Below are positions 8,147-18,041 of a stretch of DNA of 64,000 nucleotides, in pieces. This DNA comes from Lysinibacillus composti. Its GTDB lineage: Bacteria > Bacillota > Bacilli > Bacillales_A > Planococcaceae. A model generated the notes under the pieces. It was not told the origin of the DNA. It saw only the letters and a list, made by a program, of their open reading frames with translations, and searched no databases. A program made the translations under genes and the position numbers. Positions within the stretch are counted from its first letter, which is position 1. Every line of letters begins with the position of its first letter. The DNA is taken from assembly GCF_016908465.1 (NCBI RefSeq), contig NZ_JAFBDY010000005.1:124001-188000 (forward strand), in the 5' to 3' direction.

Positions 8147-10225
8147 ATGGCAGATTATTTAGTAATCGTAGAGTCACCGGCAAAAGCAAAAACGATTGAA
8201 CGATATTTAGGAAAGAAATATAAAGTTAAGGCTTCAATTGGGCATGTTCGTGACTTACCGCGAAGTCAAACGGGGATTGATGTAGAAAATAACTATGAAC
8301 CGAAATATATTACGATTCGTGGGAAAGGACCCGTGCTGCAGGAATTAAAAACAGCTGCTAAAAAAGCAAAAAAAGTTTTTCTTGCATCCGACCCTGACCG
8401 CGAAGGGGAAGCAATTGCTTGGCATTTAGCAACTGCTCTAAATATCGATACAAATTCTGAATGTCGAGTGGTTTTCAATGAAATAACAAAAGATGCAATT
8501 TTAGAGTCGTTTAAGCATCCACGACCAATAGATATGAATTTAGTAGATGCACAACAAGCACGACGAATTTTAGACCGCCTTGTAGGCTATAATATTAGCC
8601 CTATTTTATGGAAGAAAGTAAAAAAAGGATTGTCTGCAGGACGTGTGCAATCGGTTGCACTACGATTAATTATTGACCGTGAAAACGAAATAAAGCATTT
8701 CGTACCTGAAGAATATTGGACAATCGATGGAAAGTTTGAAAAAGATACAAAACAGTTCAATGCAGTTTTCTTTGGCATTGAAAATGAAAAAGTAAAACTA
8801 ACAAATGAGCAACAAGTAAAAGATATTTTAAAAAATCTTAAAGGCAATAAATTTGAAGTAACGAATGTTGTAAAGAAAGAGAGAAAACGAAATGCAGCTC
8901 CTGCCTTTACAACTTCTTCGTTACAACAAGAAGCTGCCCGAAAGCTAAATTTCCGTGCAAGAAAAACAATGATGCTTGCACAACAATTATATGAAGGAAT
9001 TGATCTCGGTAAGAAAGAGGGAACGGTCGGGTTAATAACGTATATGCGTACCGACTCCACTCGTATTTCCGAAACTGCAAAATCCGAAGCATTCGATTAT
9101 ATTAATGAAAAATACGGTAAAGAATATATTGTTGGTGAGGCAAAAAAGGCGAAAAAAGCAACAAATGCTCAAGATGCCCACGAAGCAATTCGTCCGACGA
9201 GTGTGCTACGTTCGCCAAACGAGTTAAAAGAAGTGCTAAGTCGTGATCAATTGCGACTATATCGCTTAATTTGGGAACGTTTTGTTGCGAGTCAAATGGC
9301 CCCAGCGATTTTAGATACTGTTTCAGTTGATCTAAAGAATGAAAATGTATTATTCCGTGCCAATGGATCGCATGTGAAGTTTCCAGGGTTTATGAAGCTT
9401 TATATTGAAGGAACAGATGATGCGACGGAAGAAACAACAAAACTACTCCCTGAAATGGAAGTAGGCGATAAAGTAACGTCACTTGATATTGATCCGATTC
9501 AACATTTCACTCAACCACCTCCACGCTATACGGAAGCCCGTCTAGTTAAGGAGCTAGAAGAGTTAGGCATCGGTCGACCATCAACATATGCACCGACGTT
9601 AGACGTTATTCAGAAACGTGGATATGTACAATTAGAAACAAAACGATTTGTTCCAACTGAACTTGGAGAAATTGTACATGCAGCTACACTTGAGTTCTTC
9701 CCTGAAATCATTAATATTGAATTTACTGCTCAAATGGAACATGATTTAGATGCCATTGAGGAAGGGATTACAAAATGGGTAGAAGTAATAGATGCCTTCT
9801 ACAAAGATTTTGAACCACGTGTTAAACATGCGGATGAAGTCATGGAGAAAATTGAAATTAAAGATGAGCCAGCAGGTGAAGATTGTGAAAACTGTGGCGC
9901 TCCAATGGTTTATAAGCTTGGGCGATATGGTAAATTTATGGCTTGTTCAAATTTCCCTGACTGCCGAAATACAAAAGCCATTATGAAGCCAATTGGCGTA
10001 AAATGTCCAAATTGTGAAACTGGCGAAATCGTTGAACGTAAGAGTAAAACTAAGCGCTTATTCTACGGCTGTAATAATTACCCAGAATGTGAATTTGTAT
10101 CCTGGGATAAGCCAATTAGTAGACCATGTCCGAAATGTAGTGCATTATTAGTTGAGAAGAAAATTAAAAAAGGTATTCAAATTCAGTGTACAAAATGTGA
10201 CTATGAGGAAGCGCCAACACAGTAA
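8147..10225 (+). CDS. topA: DNA topoisomerase I
   Basis: Type IA topoisomerase (692 residues) that relaxes negative supercoils. The Toprim domain shows [19 protein letters not shown] and [13 protein letters not shown]. The nucleophile is Tyr299 in [14 protein letters not shown]. Near the C-terminus are three Cys4 zinc-ribbon repeats, beginning [22 protein letters not shown] and [10 protein letters not shown]. The start ATG follows AAGGGGGAAG. Length matches Bacillus TopA (about 690). It is preceded by its own AT-rich promoter region and followed by a hairpin before trmFO. Confidence 0.97.
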   Translation: MADYLVIVESPAKAKTIERYLGKKYKVKASIGHVRDLPRSQTGIDVENNYEPKYITIRGKGPVLQELKTAAKKAKKVFLASDPDREGEAIAWHLATALNIDTNSECRVVFNEITKDAILESFKHPRPIDMNLVDAQQARRILDRLVGYNISPILWKKVKKGLSAGRVQSVALRLIIDRENEIKHFVPEEYWTIDGKFEKDTKQFNAVFFGIENEKVKLTNEQQVKDILKNLKGNKFEVTNVVKKERKRNAAPAFTTSSLQQEAARKLNFRARKTMMLAQQLYEGIDLGKKEGTVGLITYMRTDSTRISETAKSEAFDYINEKYGKEYIVGEAKKAKKATNAQDAHEAIRPTSVLRSPNELKEVLSRDQLRLYRLIWERFVASQMAPAILDTVSVDLKNENVLFRANGSHVKFPGFMKLYIEGTDDATEETTKLLPEMEVGDKVTSLDIDPIQHFTQPPPRYTEARLVKELEELGIGRPSTYAPTLDVIQKRGYVQLETKRFVPTELGEIVHAATLEFFPEIINIEFTAQMEHDLDAIEEGITKWVEVIDAFYKDFEPRVKHADEVMEKIEIKDEPAGEDCENCGAPMVYKLGRYGKFMACSNFPDCRNTKAIMKPIGVKCPNCETGEIVERKSKTKRLFYGCNNYPECEFVSWDKPISRPCPKCSALLVEKKIKKGIQIQCTKCDYEEAPTQ

Positions 10226-10257
10226 CAAGAATTCTTAAATCTAATTAACTAGAGGAG

Positions 10258-10292
10258 AGGCGATCATTTGAGCTGTTGAAGTGATCGTCTTT
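10258..10292 (+). terminator. Hairpin between topA and trmFO, possible terminator
   Basis: AGGCGATCATTTG (10258-10270) pairs with GAAGTGATCGTCT (10278-10290), allowing G-T pairs, but only a short T stretch (TCTTT) follows. It may be a weak terminator or a stabilising 3' hairpin. Confidence 0.45.
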
Positions 10293-10392
10293 CCAAGCTT
10301 ATCCTGTATTACTTGAGGAAATCCACTAGTGCTGAATAAAAAGTAGAATGACTAAAGATGTAATTGATATAGAGAAGGTTGGTAGTTTAAAC

Positions 10393-11706
10393 ATGACAGA
10401 AATAATTGTAAACGTAATTGGTGCAGGCCTTGCAGGAAGTGAAGCAGCTTGGCAAATTGCCGAACGTGGGGTAAAGGTTCGTTTATTTGAAATGCGACCA
10501 GTTAAACAAACACCTGCACATCATACAGAAAAATTTGCAGAACTAGTTTGTTCGAATTCATTACGTGCGAACACGTTAACAAATGCAGTCGGCGTAATTA
10601 AAGAAGAAATGCGTATTTTAGACTCAGTAATTATCGACGCTGCTGACAATTGTTCCGTGCCAGCAGGTGGAGCATTAGCTGTAGACCGACATGAGTTTGC
10701 TGGTTATGTTACAGATAAAGTTCGTAATCATCCGTTAGTAGAAGTTGTGAATGAAGAAGTAACGGAAATTCCAGAAGGGATTACAGTTATTGCTACGGGT
10801 CCACTGACTTCACCAGCTTTAGCAGAACAAATTAAAGCTTTAACGGGAGAAGAGTATTTATACTTCTACGACGCTGCAGCTCCAATCGTTGAAAAAGATA
10901 GTATTGATATGGATAAAGTATATTTAAAATCACGTTATGATAAAGGTGAAGCGGCCTATTTAAACTGTCCTATGACAGAAGAAGAATTTAATCGTTTTTA
11001 CGATGCACTTGTATCTGCCGAGACAGCTCCTTTAAAAGAATTTGAGAAAGAAAAGTATTTTGAAGGCTGTATGCCAGTAGAAGTTATGGCAGAGCGCGGT
11101 CGTAAAACACTTTTATTCGGTCCGATGAAACCTGTTGGTCTTGAAGATCCGAAAACAGGTAAAAGACCTTATGCAGTTGTACAATTAAGACAAGATGATG
11201 CTGCAGGTACTTTATACAATATCGTTGGTTTCCAAACACACTTAAAATGGGGACCACAAAAAGAAGTGTTCAGCTTAATTCCTGGTTTAGAGAATGTAGA
11301 GATTGTGCGTTATGGGGTTATGCATCGTAACACATTTATTAATTCACCTACAGTACTTGCACCGACATATCAATTAAAGGCACGTCCAACTCTTTTCTTT
11401 GCTGGACAAATGACTGGAGTCGAAGGATATGTTGAATCAGCAGGAAGCGGATTACTTGCTGGAATCAATGCTGCAAGGTTAGCAAAAGGTGAGGAACCAA
11501 TCATCTTCCCAGCTGAAACGGCATTAGGTAGTATGGCGCGTTATATAACAGAAGCACCAGCAAAACACTTCCAACCAATGAACGTAAACTTCGGATTATT
11601 CCCAGAGTTAGGCGAAAGAGTGAAATCAAAACAAGAAAGAGCGCAAAAGCATGCAGATCGCGCATTAGCAACAATTCAAAATTTTGTGAATTCTCAAACA
11701 ATATGA
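10393..11706 (+). CDS. trmFO: tRNA (uracil-54-C5)-methyltransferase, folate-dependent
   Basis: TrmFO (Gid, 437 residues) methylates U54 of tRNA to ribothymidine using methylene-tetrahydrofolate and FAD. The N-terminal dinucleotide-binding motif is [15 protein letters not shown]. Family signatures include [30 protein letters not shown] and [16 protein letters not shown]. The frame is open back to an ATG at 10348 with no ribosome site. The ATG at 10393 gives [12 protein letters not shown], close to the B. subtilis N-terminus, although its AGAAGG is 14 bases away. It sits between topA and xerC as in B. subtilis. Confidence 0.95.
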   Translation: MTEIIVNVIGAGLAGSEAAWQIAERGVKVRLFEMRPVKQTPAHHTEKFAELVCSNSLRANTLTNAVGVIKEEMRILDSVIIDAADNCSVPAGGALAVDRHEFAGYVTDKVRNHPLVEVVNEEVTEIPEGITVIATGPLTSPALAEQIKALTGEEYLYFYDAAAPIVEKDSIDMDKVYLKSRYDKGEAAYLNCPMTEEEFNRFYDALVSAETAPLKEFEKEKYFEGCMPVEVMAERGRKTLLFGPMKPVGLEDPKTGKRPYAVVQLRQDDAAGTLYNIVGFQTHLKWGPQKEVFSLIPGLENVEIVRYGVMHRNTFINSPTVLAPTYQLKARPTLFFAGQMTGVEGYVESAGSGLLAGINAARLAKGEEPIIFPAETALGSMARYITEAPAKHFQPMNVNFGLFPELGERVKSKQERAQKHADRALATIQNFVNSQTI

Positions 11707-11713
11707 TTGATTT

Positions 11714-11750
11714 AAGCCTCTACAAATTGTTATAATTTGAGAGGCTTTTC
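11714..11750 (+). terminator. Rho-independent terminator of trmFO
   Basis: AAGCCTCTACAAATT (11714-11728) pairs with AATTTGAGAGGCTT (11734-11747), one bulged A, then TTTTCT. It lies 8 bases after the stop. Confidence 0.88.
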
Positions 11751-12203
11751 TAATTAATTTATTTGCAGATGAGCAATGCTTTTTGATATATTGATGTCTG
11801 ATGTCTAGCAACGTTATTGTAAACTATAATTATTCAATCAGTATATACTAGCTTTCTTTAATTTTAAGTGGGTTTCGTGAATGAAATCTGTGCTTAAAAG
11901 TTCTTGTTACGAATTTGTTAACATTTACAATATTTTAACAATATTTTTATTAATTTTTCTCTTGCTAATTTTCGTATATAGGTATAGTGTCATTATGGAT
12001 GTCTGCAAAAACTGAATTTAAAGTGAATTTTTTCTATTTTTTACATCATTCATTCTCCAACTACTAAATAAATTTAATATTATAGATGTCTTTCGGTACT
12101 TAAGATGAGTCGTTCTCGAGTGTGTTTTCTCAGACTAACATAGTAAATCAGCTTATAGCTTTGTAAAAAGTAAATTCGAATGAATTCAGGAGGTGTACTG
12201 GTG
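11751..12203. other. AT-rich intergenic region before xerC
   Basis: About 450 bases with no convincing gene. The only promoter-like pair I see is TTGCTA (11962-11967) and TATAGT (11983-11988) with a short 15-base spacer. No repeat family of this window occurs here. The xerC ribosome site AGGAGGTG is at 12188-12195. Confidence 0.5.
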
Positions 12204-13103
12204 ATGAATATCGCTCCAAATGAAGCATTTGAGCAATTTATTCGGTTCATTCAGTTAGAAAAAAACTTCTCAGTACATACTGTAAAAGAATATGAAGCGG
12301 ATTTGAAAGAATTTCTTTCCTTTTTACAAGCTGAAGGTGTTGTGGATTTAGACGAAGTAGAATACATACATGCAAGGATTTTTGTAACTAGGCTGTATGA
12401 CGAACAGAAAGCTAGAACAACCATTTCTAGAAAAATCTCTTCCATCCGCTCCTTTTTCCGATTTCTGAATCGCGAGTTTGAATTAGATGATGCGCCATTT
12501 CGATCGCTATATCATCCAAAAAAGGAAAAACACTTACCTAACTTTTTTTATGAGGAAGAACTTTCCCAGTTGTTTGAAGCGAATGTTGGTGATGATCCAA
12601 AATCGATTCGTAACATCGCTCTTCTCGAACTCTTATACGCAACTGGCATGCGTGTCAGTGAATGCACATCGATAGAAATGGGAGATATTGATTTCCGTTA
12701 TTCCATCATACGAGTAATGGGAAAAGGACGGAAAGAGAGAATAATTCCTTTTGGTCATTACGCAAATCTTGCTTTAACAAGGTATATAAATGAAGCCCGG
12801 CCTATGTTAATGAAACGTACCAACCATAATCAATTATTTGTTAATATGCACGGTGGAGAACTTACATCCCGAGGTGTACGTTACATTTTAAATGAAATGA
12901 TTAGTCAAGCTTCTATGCATACAAAGATTTATCCGCATATGCTTAGACATACATTTGCGACACACTTGTTAAATAATGGTGCCGATTTAAGAACGGTGCA
13001 AGAATTATTAGGTCATAAAAGTTTAGCATCGACACAAGTATATACACATGTAACGAAAGAGCACCTTCGAAAAACTTATATGAACTCTCACCCAAGAGCA
13101 TAA
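12204..13103 (+). CDS. xerC: Tyrosine recombinase XerC (CodV)
   Basis: XerC/CodV (299 residues) resolves chromosome dimers at dif with XerD. It has the N-terminal SAM-like core-binding domain (about 10-90) and the C-terminal catalytic domain. Catalytic residues visible: Arg in ATGMRVSE, Lys in GKGRKER, His and Arg in HMLRHTFATHLL, His in LLGHKSLAST and nucleophile Tyr280 in TQVYTHV. The frame opens at 12180, but AGGAGGTG at 12188-12195 points to the ATG at 12204 (or GTG at 12201). The following genes clpQ, clpY and codY follow closely, the same four-gene set as in B. subtilis. Confidence 0.95.
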   Translation: MNIAPNEAFEQFIRFIQLEKNFSVHTVKEYEADLKEFLSFLQAEGVVDLDEVEYIHARIFVTRLYDEQKARTTISRKISSIRSFFRFLNREFELDDAPFRSLYHPKKEKHLPNFFYEEELSQLFEANVGDDPKSIRNIALLELLYATGMRVSECTSIEMGDIDFRYSIIRVMGKGRKERIIPFGHYANLALTRYINEARPMLMKRTNHNQLFVNMHGGELTSRGVRYILNEMISQASMHTKIYPHMLRHTFATHLLNNGADLRTVQELLGHKSLASTQVYTHVTKEHLRKTYMNSHPRA

Positions 13104-13120
13104 TGTTAGGAGGAAAATGA

Positions 13121-13666
13121 ATGGAACAATTTCATGCGACGACAATATTTGCCATACATCATAACGGTAAATGTGCAATGGCAGGCGATGGTCAAGTAAC
13201 TTTAGGAAACTCAGTTGTAATGAAACATACGGCAAAAAAAGTAAGACGACTATTTAATGGGAAAGTATTAGCGGGCTTTGCCGGTTCTGTAGCGGATGCT
13301 TTTACATTGTTTGATATGTTTGAATCAAGATTAGAGAAATATGATGGCAACTTGCAACGTGCTGCAGTGGAAGTTGCTAAACAATGGCGTGGCGATAAAA
13401 TGTTACGTCAATTGGAAGCGTTATTACTCGTAATGGATCAATCAACATTGCTTTTAATCTCAGGAACAGGTGAAGTAATTGAACCAGATGATGGGATCTT
13501 AGCTATTGGTTCGGGTGGAAATTATGCTTTATCTGCTGGACGTGCGTTAAAACAATATGCTCCAAATTTATCGGCAAAAGAAATTGCTGAGAACTCTTTA
13601 AAAATAGCAGCTGATATTTGCGTATTTACAAACCATAATATTATCGTGGAGGCGCTTGAAGAATGA
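13121..13666 (+). CDS. clpQ: HslV/ClpQ peptidase subunit
   Basis: Proteolytic subunit (181 residues) of the two-component HslUV (ClpYQ) protease, proteasome-beta related. Conserved [39 protein letters not shown] and [16 protein letters not shown] are all present. The start follows AGGAGG at 13108-13113. The protein begins MEQFHATT. Position 2 is Glu, not the Ser used as N-terminal nucleophile in the B. subtilis protein, so the conserved Thr7 would need exposure by removal of six residues. The stop overlaps clpY (ATGA), as expected for subunits made in ratio. Confidence 0.96.
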   Translation: MEQFHATTIFAIHHNGKCAMAGDGQVTLGNSVVMKHTAKKVRRLFNGKVLAGFAGSVADAFTLFDMFESRLEKYDGNLQRAAVEVAKQWRGDKMLRQLEALLLVMDQSTLLLISGTGEVIEPDDGILAIGSGGNYALSAGRALKQYAPNLSAKEIAENSLKIAADICVFTNHNIIVEALEE

Positions 13667-15060
13667 CAAACCTAAATTTAACGCCAAGACAAATTACCGA
13701 ACACTTAAATCGTCATATTGTAGGTCAACAGGACGCAAAAAGAGCGGTTGCCATTGCATTGCGTAATCGCTATCGTCGTTCGTTATTGGCTGAGGAAATA
13801 AGAAACGAAATTATTCCAAAAAATATATTAATGATTGGTCCAACTGGTGTTGGGAAAACAGAAATTGCTCGACGGATCGCCAAGTTAACCAATGCACCAT
13901 TTATTAAAGTGGAAGCTACAAAGTTCACAGAAGTAGGTTATGTTGGTCGTGATGTTGAATCTATGGTTCGTGATTTAGTTGAATCTTCTAGAAGACTTGT
14001 CAAAGATGAAATGATGGAATCTGTAAAAGAACAAGCAGAGCAATTGGCAAATGAGGCCATTGTCAAACTACTTGTTCCTTCTAAGATGAAAGCTAAAATG
14101 GCTCAAAATCCCTTTGAAATGTTATTTGGTGGTCAAAAAGAGAAACCAGTAGAAGATTCAAGTCAAGATGAGGTTGAAGTACGCTCAAAACGTTCTCAAA
14201 TTGCACAAGACCTTAAAGCTGGCAAACTAGAAGATGAATGGGTAACGGTAGAAGTTACTGAACAAAATACCTCTTTATTTGATGCAATGCCTGGAATGGG
14301 TATTGATATGGGGTCATCTGGTATGCAAGATATGCTATCAAACTTGATGCCTAAAAAGACTAAAAAACGTAAATTGAAAGTAAAAGATGCACGTAGAGTG
14401 CTAACAATTGAAGAAGCTAATAAATTAATTGATTCAGACGAATTAGCTGGGGAAGCTATTCGCCGTGCTGAGCAATCAGGGATTATTTTCATTGATGAAA
14501 TAGATAAAATTGCAAGTCGTAGTGGTGGGACGTCTGCAGATGTTTCTAGAGAAGGCGTGCAACGTGATATTTTACCAATTGTTGAAGGTTCCACTGTTAC
14601 GACAAAATATGGGCCTGTTAAAACGGACTTTATGTTGTTTATTGCAGCAGGGGCATTCCATATGTCGAAACCAAGTGATTTAATACCTGAGCTTCAAGGA
14701 CGTTTCCCGATTCGTGTTGAACTAGAGAAACTAACGAAACAAGATTTTGTTCGTATTTTAAAGGAACCAGATCAATCCCTAATCACGCAATATAAAGCAT
14801 TATTAGAAACAGAAGGCGTAACGATTGAATTTACTGATGCAGCAATTGATCGTATCGCAGAAATCGCAACTGAAGTAAATCAAGATACAGATAATATTGG
14901 TGCGAGACGACTTCATACAATTTTAGAACGATTGCTAGAGGAATTGTCTTTCGAAGCGTCAGAAATTGGACCAGCACATATTGATATTACTCCTGCTTAT
15001 GTTGATCAAAAACTCGGTGCAATTTCTAAAAACAAAGATTTGTCGCAATTTATCTTATAA
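13663..15060 (+). CDS. clpY: HslU/ClpY unfoldase ATPase
   Basis: AAA+ unfoldase (465 residues) that feeds ClpQ. Walker A is [11 protein letters not shown] (about residue 62), Walker B is [10 protein letters not shown], and the HslU pore motif lies in [12 protein letters not shown]. An intermediate I domain spans about 110-240. Sensor and C-terminal segments are [16 protein letters not shown] and the terminal KDLSQFIL, whose last residues dock into ClpQ. ATG overlaps the clpQ stop by 4 bases. No obvious terminator separates it from codY 86 bases downstream. Confidence 0.97.
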   Translation: MTNLNLTPRQITEHLNRHIVGQQDAKRAVAIALRNRYRRSLLAEEIRNEIIPKNILMIGPTGVGKTEIARRIAKLTNAPFIKVEATKFTEVGYVGRDVESMVRDLVESSRRLVKDEMMESVKEQAEQLANEAIVKLLVPSKMKAKMAQNPFEMLFGGQKEKPVEDSSQDEVEVRSKRSQIAQDLKAGKLEDEWVTVEVTEQNTSLFDAMPGMGIDMGSSGMQDMLSNLMPKKTKKRKLKVKDARRVLTIEEANKLIDSDELAGEAIRRAEQSGIIFIDEIDKIASRSGGTSADVSREGVQRDILPIVEGSTVTTKYGPVKTDFMLFIAAGAFHMSKPSDLIPELQGRFPIRVELEKLTKQDFVRILKEPDQSLITQYKALLETEGVTIEFTDAAIDRIAEIATEVNQDTDNIGARRLHTILERLLEELSFEASEIGPAHIDITPAYVDQKLGAISKNKDLSQFIL

Positions 15061-15146
15061 TAGGGTTTTTTAGTATCATTAAATTGTAAAAACCTTTAGA
15101 ATATTAAATAAACTTAGATGCAACCTTACTAGGAGGATTTTTTTAA

Positions 15147-15926
15147 ATGAATTTATTAAGTAAAACACGTAAAATTAACTCAATGTTACAGGAATCAGCG
15201 GGTAAACCAGTTAACTTTAAAGAAATGGCAGACACGCTTGGAGATATTATCGATAGCAACGTATTTATCGTAAGTCGTAAAGGAAAATTATTAGGCATTT
15301 CAATTCATCAAAATATTGAAAATGAACGTATTAAAAAAATGTTCGAGGAACGTCAATTCCCAGAAGATTATGCACAACACTTATTCGACATTAATGAAAC
15401 TTCTCCAAACCTTGATATAACTAGTGAGCATACAATTTTCCCAATCGAAAACCGTGAATTATTCGAAAATGGTTTAACAACGATTGTACCGATTATTGGT
15501 GGCGGTGAACGTTTAGGTACTTTAATTTTAGGCCGTCTTTCTGCAAGATTCGAAGATGACGATCTAATCTTAGCTGAGTACGGTGCAACAGTAGTAGGTA
15601 TGGAAATTCTACGTGAAAAATCAGAAGAAATTGAAGAAGAGGCACGTAGTAAAGCGGTTGTTCAAATGGCGATCAATTCATTATCATACAGTGAACTTGA
15701 AGCAATTGAACACATTTTCGAAGAACTTGATGGAAACGAAGGATTACTAGTAGCTTCTAAAATTGCCGACCGTGTTGGGATTACACGTTCAGTAATCGTA
15801 AACGCATTACGTAAATTAGAATCAGCTGGTGTAATCGAGTCAAGATCTCTAGGTATGAAAGGAACATATATCAAAGTATTGAACGATAAATTCCTTGCAG
15901 CACTTGCAGAAATTAAAATGAAATAA
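15147..15926 (+). CDS. codY: GTP-sensing global regulator CodY
   Basis: CodY (259 residues) represses stationary-phase, amino-acid and often motility genes when GTP and branched-chain amino acids are plentiful. The N-terminal GAF domain occupies about 1-150. The winged helix-turn-helix at about 203-224 ([19 protein letters not shown]) matches the family almost exactly. Start has AGGAGG 9 bases upstream. It closes the xerC-clpQ-clpY-codY group. Two structured repeat elements start 3 bases after the stop and precede the likely terminator at 16329. Confidence 0.97.
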   Translation: MNLLSKTRKINSMLQESAGKPVNFKEMADTLGDIIDSNVFIVSRKGKLLGISIHQNIENERIKKMFEERQFPEDYAQHLFDINETSPNLDITSEHTIFPIENRELFENGLTTIVPIIGGGERLGTLILGRLSARFEDDDLILAEYGATVVGMEILREKSEEIEEEARSKAVVQMAINSLSYSELEAIEHIFEELDGNEGLLVASKIADRVGITRSVIVNALRKLESAGVIESRSLGMKGTYIKVLNDKFLAALAEIKMK

Positions 15927-15929
15927 TAC

Positions 15930-16169
15930 AAGAAAAGCGGAAAACGCCCGTTAAGCTCCGACAACAACTGGCCGACAAAAACGCGACATCGTGTCGCATT
16001 GTCGGCACTAGCACGTCCTGTGCGTCGGAGGAACCGACAAAAGGTCGCTTTATGCGCCTGTGGTTTCACTTTCGGCGCAGAAAATTATGTGGTTTTAATG
16101 AAAGTACATAATTTTTGGCCTTGAAGGCGGTTCTGAAGTTGTCGAGGAGCTGGCGTTTGGAGCTAGACA
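15930..16169 (+). repeat. Structured repeat element, copy A1 (long form)
   Basis: Starts AAGAAAAGCGG 3 bases after the codY stop and ends GCTAGACA. Base stem AACGCC/GGCGTT, then AGCTCC/GGAGCT and CAAC/GTTG. The interior carries micro-hairpins GCGACATCGTGTCGC and GCACGTCCTGTGC and a pair TTATGTGG/ACATAATT region near the top. GC-rich against its AT-rich surroundings. Confidence 0.85.
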
Positions 16170-16170
16170 T

Positions 16171-16316
16171 AAAGAAAAGGCTTTTGTGGCTCGTTCAGCT
16201 ACGACAGGCACTGGAGACTTCCGAGAAGCATGCTAGCATGCGTAGGAGGAAGTTGAAGTGTCCCGAGTAGCAAGCCACAGGAGCTAGACACTGTTCAAAA
16301 TAGAAAATTTATACTT
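16171..16316 (+). repeat. Structured repeat element, copy A2 with full 3' tail
   Basis: AAAGAAAAGG start, base stem TGTGGCT/AGCCACA, inner GACTTCC/GGAAGTT, apex GCATGCTAGCATGC, end GCTAGACA, then the tail CTGTTCAAAATAGAAAATTT and ATACTTT shared with copies at 26.7, 33.8 and 45.7 kb. It is the second half of a head-to-tail pair with A1. Confidence 0.83.
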
Positions 16317-16328
16317 TTTTTTAAAAGG

Positions 16329-16363
16329 AAGCCTTACTTCATTCAGAAGTAGGGCTTTTTATT
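16329..16363 (+). terminator. Rho-independent terminator after codY
   Basis: AAGCCTTACTTC (16329-16340), loop ATTCA, GAAGTAGGGCTT (16346-16357), then TTTATT. This is the first clear stop signal downstream of codY and separates it from the flagellar operon. Confidence 0.88.
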
Positions 16364-16673
16364 ATGACAAATTTGTTAAATGGATTAAATGACAGTTACT
16401 TCAAAAATCATAGTCCAATCTTCTTAATATCGGCTTCTAGTGCCTGAAATGAAGACAAAATCAGATGTTTCCTTATAGAATTTAGTCTTTTGTTTTCTAA
16501 ATATGAACATTTCGTAAATAATTGTAAAGAAAATTAGTCCGTATTGACTACTAAAAATCGACAAAAGTCGATAGACACTAAGACTTAAGTTAATTAAAAT
16601 TAATAAAGGGTAATAACTTGGAAATGAAAATGAAATATTTATATAACAAATGAAATAAACGAGGTGAACGGGT
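16364..16673 (+). other. Leader and promoter region of the fla/che operon
   Basis: About 310 bases without a gene, AT-rich. It holds the promoter candidates and palindrome described at 16544-16574 and the flgB ribosome site GAGGTG (16661-16666). Otherwise nothing recognisable. Confidence 0.5.
16544..16574 (+). promoter_or_regulatory. Candidate fla/che promoter and palindromic operator
   Basis: TTGACT (16544-16549) is a good SigA -35; the best -10 at the right distance (TCGATA, 16568-16573) is poor. TAAA (16552-16555) and GTCGATAG (16567-16574) resemble the SigD boxes TAAA and GCCGATAT, but the gap is only 11 bases instead of about 15. A perfect palindrome ATCGACAAAAGTCGAT (16557-16572) overlaps both. 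In B. subtilis this gap holds SigA and SigD promoters, which makes the place right though the match is weak. Confidence 0.35.
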
Positions 16674-17066
16674 TTGAGCTTGTTCGGTGGAACTATAAGT
16701 AGCCTAGAAAATGGACTGAATTACGCGTCATTAAAAAACAAAACGATTGCGCAAAATATTGCAAATGTCGACACTCCTAATTATAAAGCGAAGGATGTAA
16801 GCTTTAAACAAATGTTATCTGACGCGCAAGATTCGACAATATCTGCTAATCAAACGGATGAAAGACATTACAAGTTTGAAATGAATCAAAAATCTCCAGG
16901 TGTGTATAGCTACGGCAATTTACGTTATCGAGTGAACGGCAATGGGGTTGATATGGATTTAGAGCAGGCAGAACTAGCTAAAAATACAATTTACTATAAT
17001 GCCTTAATTGACCGTATAAATGGAAAGTTAAATACGTTAAATACAGTCATTAAAGGAGGAAGATAG
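16674..17066 (+). CDS. flgB: Flagellar rod protein FlgB
   Basis: Proximal rod protein (130 residues) of the flagellar basal body, exported by the flagellar type III apparatus. The N-terminal rod motif (LENGLNYASLKNKTIAQNIANVDTPNYKA) is complete in pattern, and the C-terminal helix (LAKNTIYYNALIDRINGKL) is typical. The start is TTG at 16674, 7 bases after GAGGTG; no better ATG exists. It is first in the fla/che operon, and flgC begins 2 bases after its stop. Confidence 0.94.
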   Translation: MSLFGGTISSLENGLNYASLKNKTIAQNIANVDTPNYKAKDVSFKQMLSDAQDSTISANQTDERHYKFEMNQKSPGVYSYGNLRYRVNGNGVDMDLEQAELAKNTIYYNALIDRINGKLNTLNTVIKGGR

Positions 17067-17068
17067 TA

Positions 17069-17530
17069 ATGTCGATCTTTGGCAGTATGAATACAACGGC
17101 TTCTGCATTAACTTCGCAGCGTCTTAGGATGGATGTTATTTCATCGAATATAGCAAATGTAGATACAACACGAGGAAAACTCGTTAATGGTGAATGGGAG
17201 CCATATCGCCGTAAATCTGTAACGCTTACTGCAAAGGAAGGGCAATTTTCGAACTTTCTACAAGTAGCTATGGGGAAAACTTCAAATAAATCAGTCGGCC
17301 AAGGTGTGACAGTGTCCAAAATTAATGAAGATCAAGAAACACCATTTAAGCTAGTTTATAATCCAACGCATCCTGATGCAAATGAAGAAGGGTATGTAGA
17401 AATGCCGAATATTGATATTTTAACCGAAATGGTTGATTTGATTTCATCAACTCGCTCATATGAAGCAAACGTTACGGTATTTAATGCAAATAAATCGATG
17501 CTAACAAAAGCATTAGAAATTGGTAAATAG
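17069..17530 (+). CDS. flgC: Flagellar rod protein FlgC
   Basis: Rod protein (153 residues). N-terminal SIFGSMNTTASALTSQRLRM and DVISSNIANVDTTR and C-terminal EMVDLISSTRSYEANVTVF are the conserved helices that form the rod coiled coil. The ribosome site AGGAGG lies inside the end of flgB. Export substrate of the flagellar system. Confidence 0.95.
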   Translation: MSIFGSMNTTASALTSQRLRMDVISSNIANVDTTRGKLVNGEWEPYRRKSVTLTAKEGQFSNFLQVAMGKTSNKSVGQGVTVSKINEDQETPFKLVYNPTHPDANEEGYVEMPNIDILTEMVDLISSTRSYEANVTVFNANKSMLTKALEIGK

Positions 17531-17558
17531 AATTTGAGTTTGAAAGGATGAAAATCAA

Positions 17559-17870
17559 GTGGCAATTGAATCAGTTTCATTAATGATGCCGACACAGGTA
17601 ACAAACGATACAAATAAATTAACAGCTCCAGCAACACCATTTCAGGCCCAGCAGTCTTTTGCGAATACATTAAAAGATGCGATTGCATCGGTTAATAATC
17701 AACAAATCACTTCAGACAATTTAACGAATAAGTTAATAAATGGTCAAGATGTAGAGCTGCATGAGGTAATGATTGCTTCTCAGAAAGCTAGTATTACACT
17801 GAATGCGACAATTGAGGTTCGTAACAAAGTGATCGAGGCTTACCAAGAGATTATGCGTATGAGTGTTTAA
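17559..17870 (+). CDS. fliE: Flagellar hook-basal body protein FliE
   Basis: FliE (103 residues) joins the MS ring to the rod. The C-terminal half, DVELHEVMIASQKASITLNA followed by TIEVRNKVIEAYQEIMRMSV, is the family signature; the N-terminal part is variable. The start is GTG at 17559 after AAAGGATG. Third gene of the operon. Confidence 0.93.
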   Translation: MAIESVSLMMPTQVTNDTNKLTAPATPFQAQQSFANTLKDAIASVNNQQITSDNLTNKLINGQDVELHEVMIASQKASITLNATIEVRNKVIEAYQEIMRMSV

Positions 17871-17883
17871 TCCACTTAGCAAT

Positions 17884-17909
17884 TTTTTCTGCGACAAGTA
17901 AACGCAGGA
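17884..17909 (+). repeat. Short dispersed repeat before fliF (first copy)
   Basis: TTTTTCTGCGACAAGTAAAC then GCAGGA closely matches TTTTCTGCGACAAGTAACAG then CAGGA at 50916-50940. The two copies lie 33 kb apart in gaps and share nothing obvious beyond this stretch. The rest of the 171-base fliE-fliF gap holds small AAGCTTTT/AAAGCTT and TGCGACAGTCGCA palindromes. Confidence 0.55.
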
Positions 17910-18041
17910 ACAAGCTTTTATTGCGAAGAAAGCTTGCGACAGTCGCAAAATCTTATAAGTACCAAAAGAGTTACGACAGGTACAATGATTGGTTACGCGA
18001 ATTGAAATTGTTAGTGTATTCACTAAACCGGAGGATATTAA

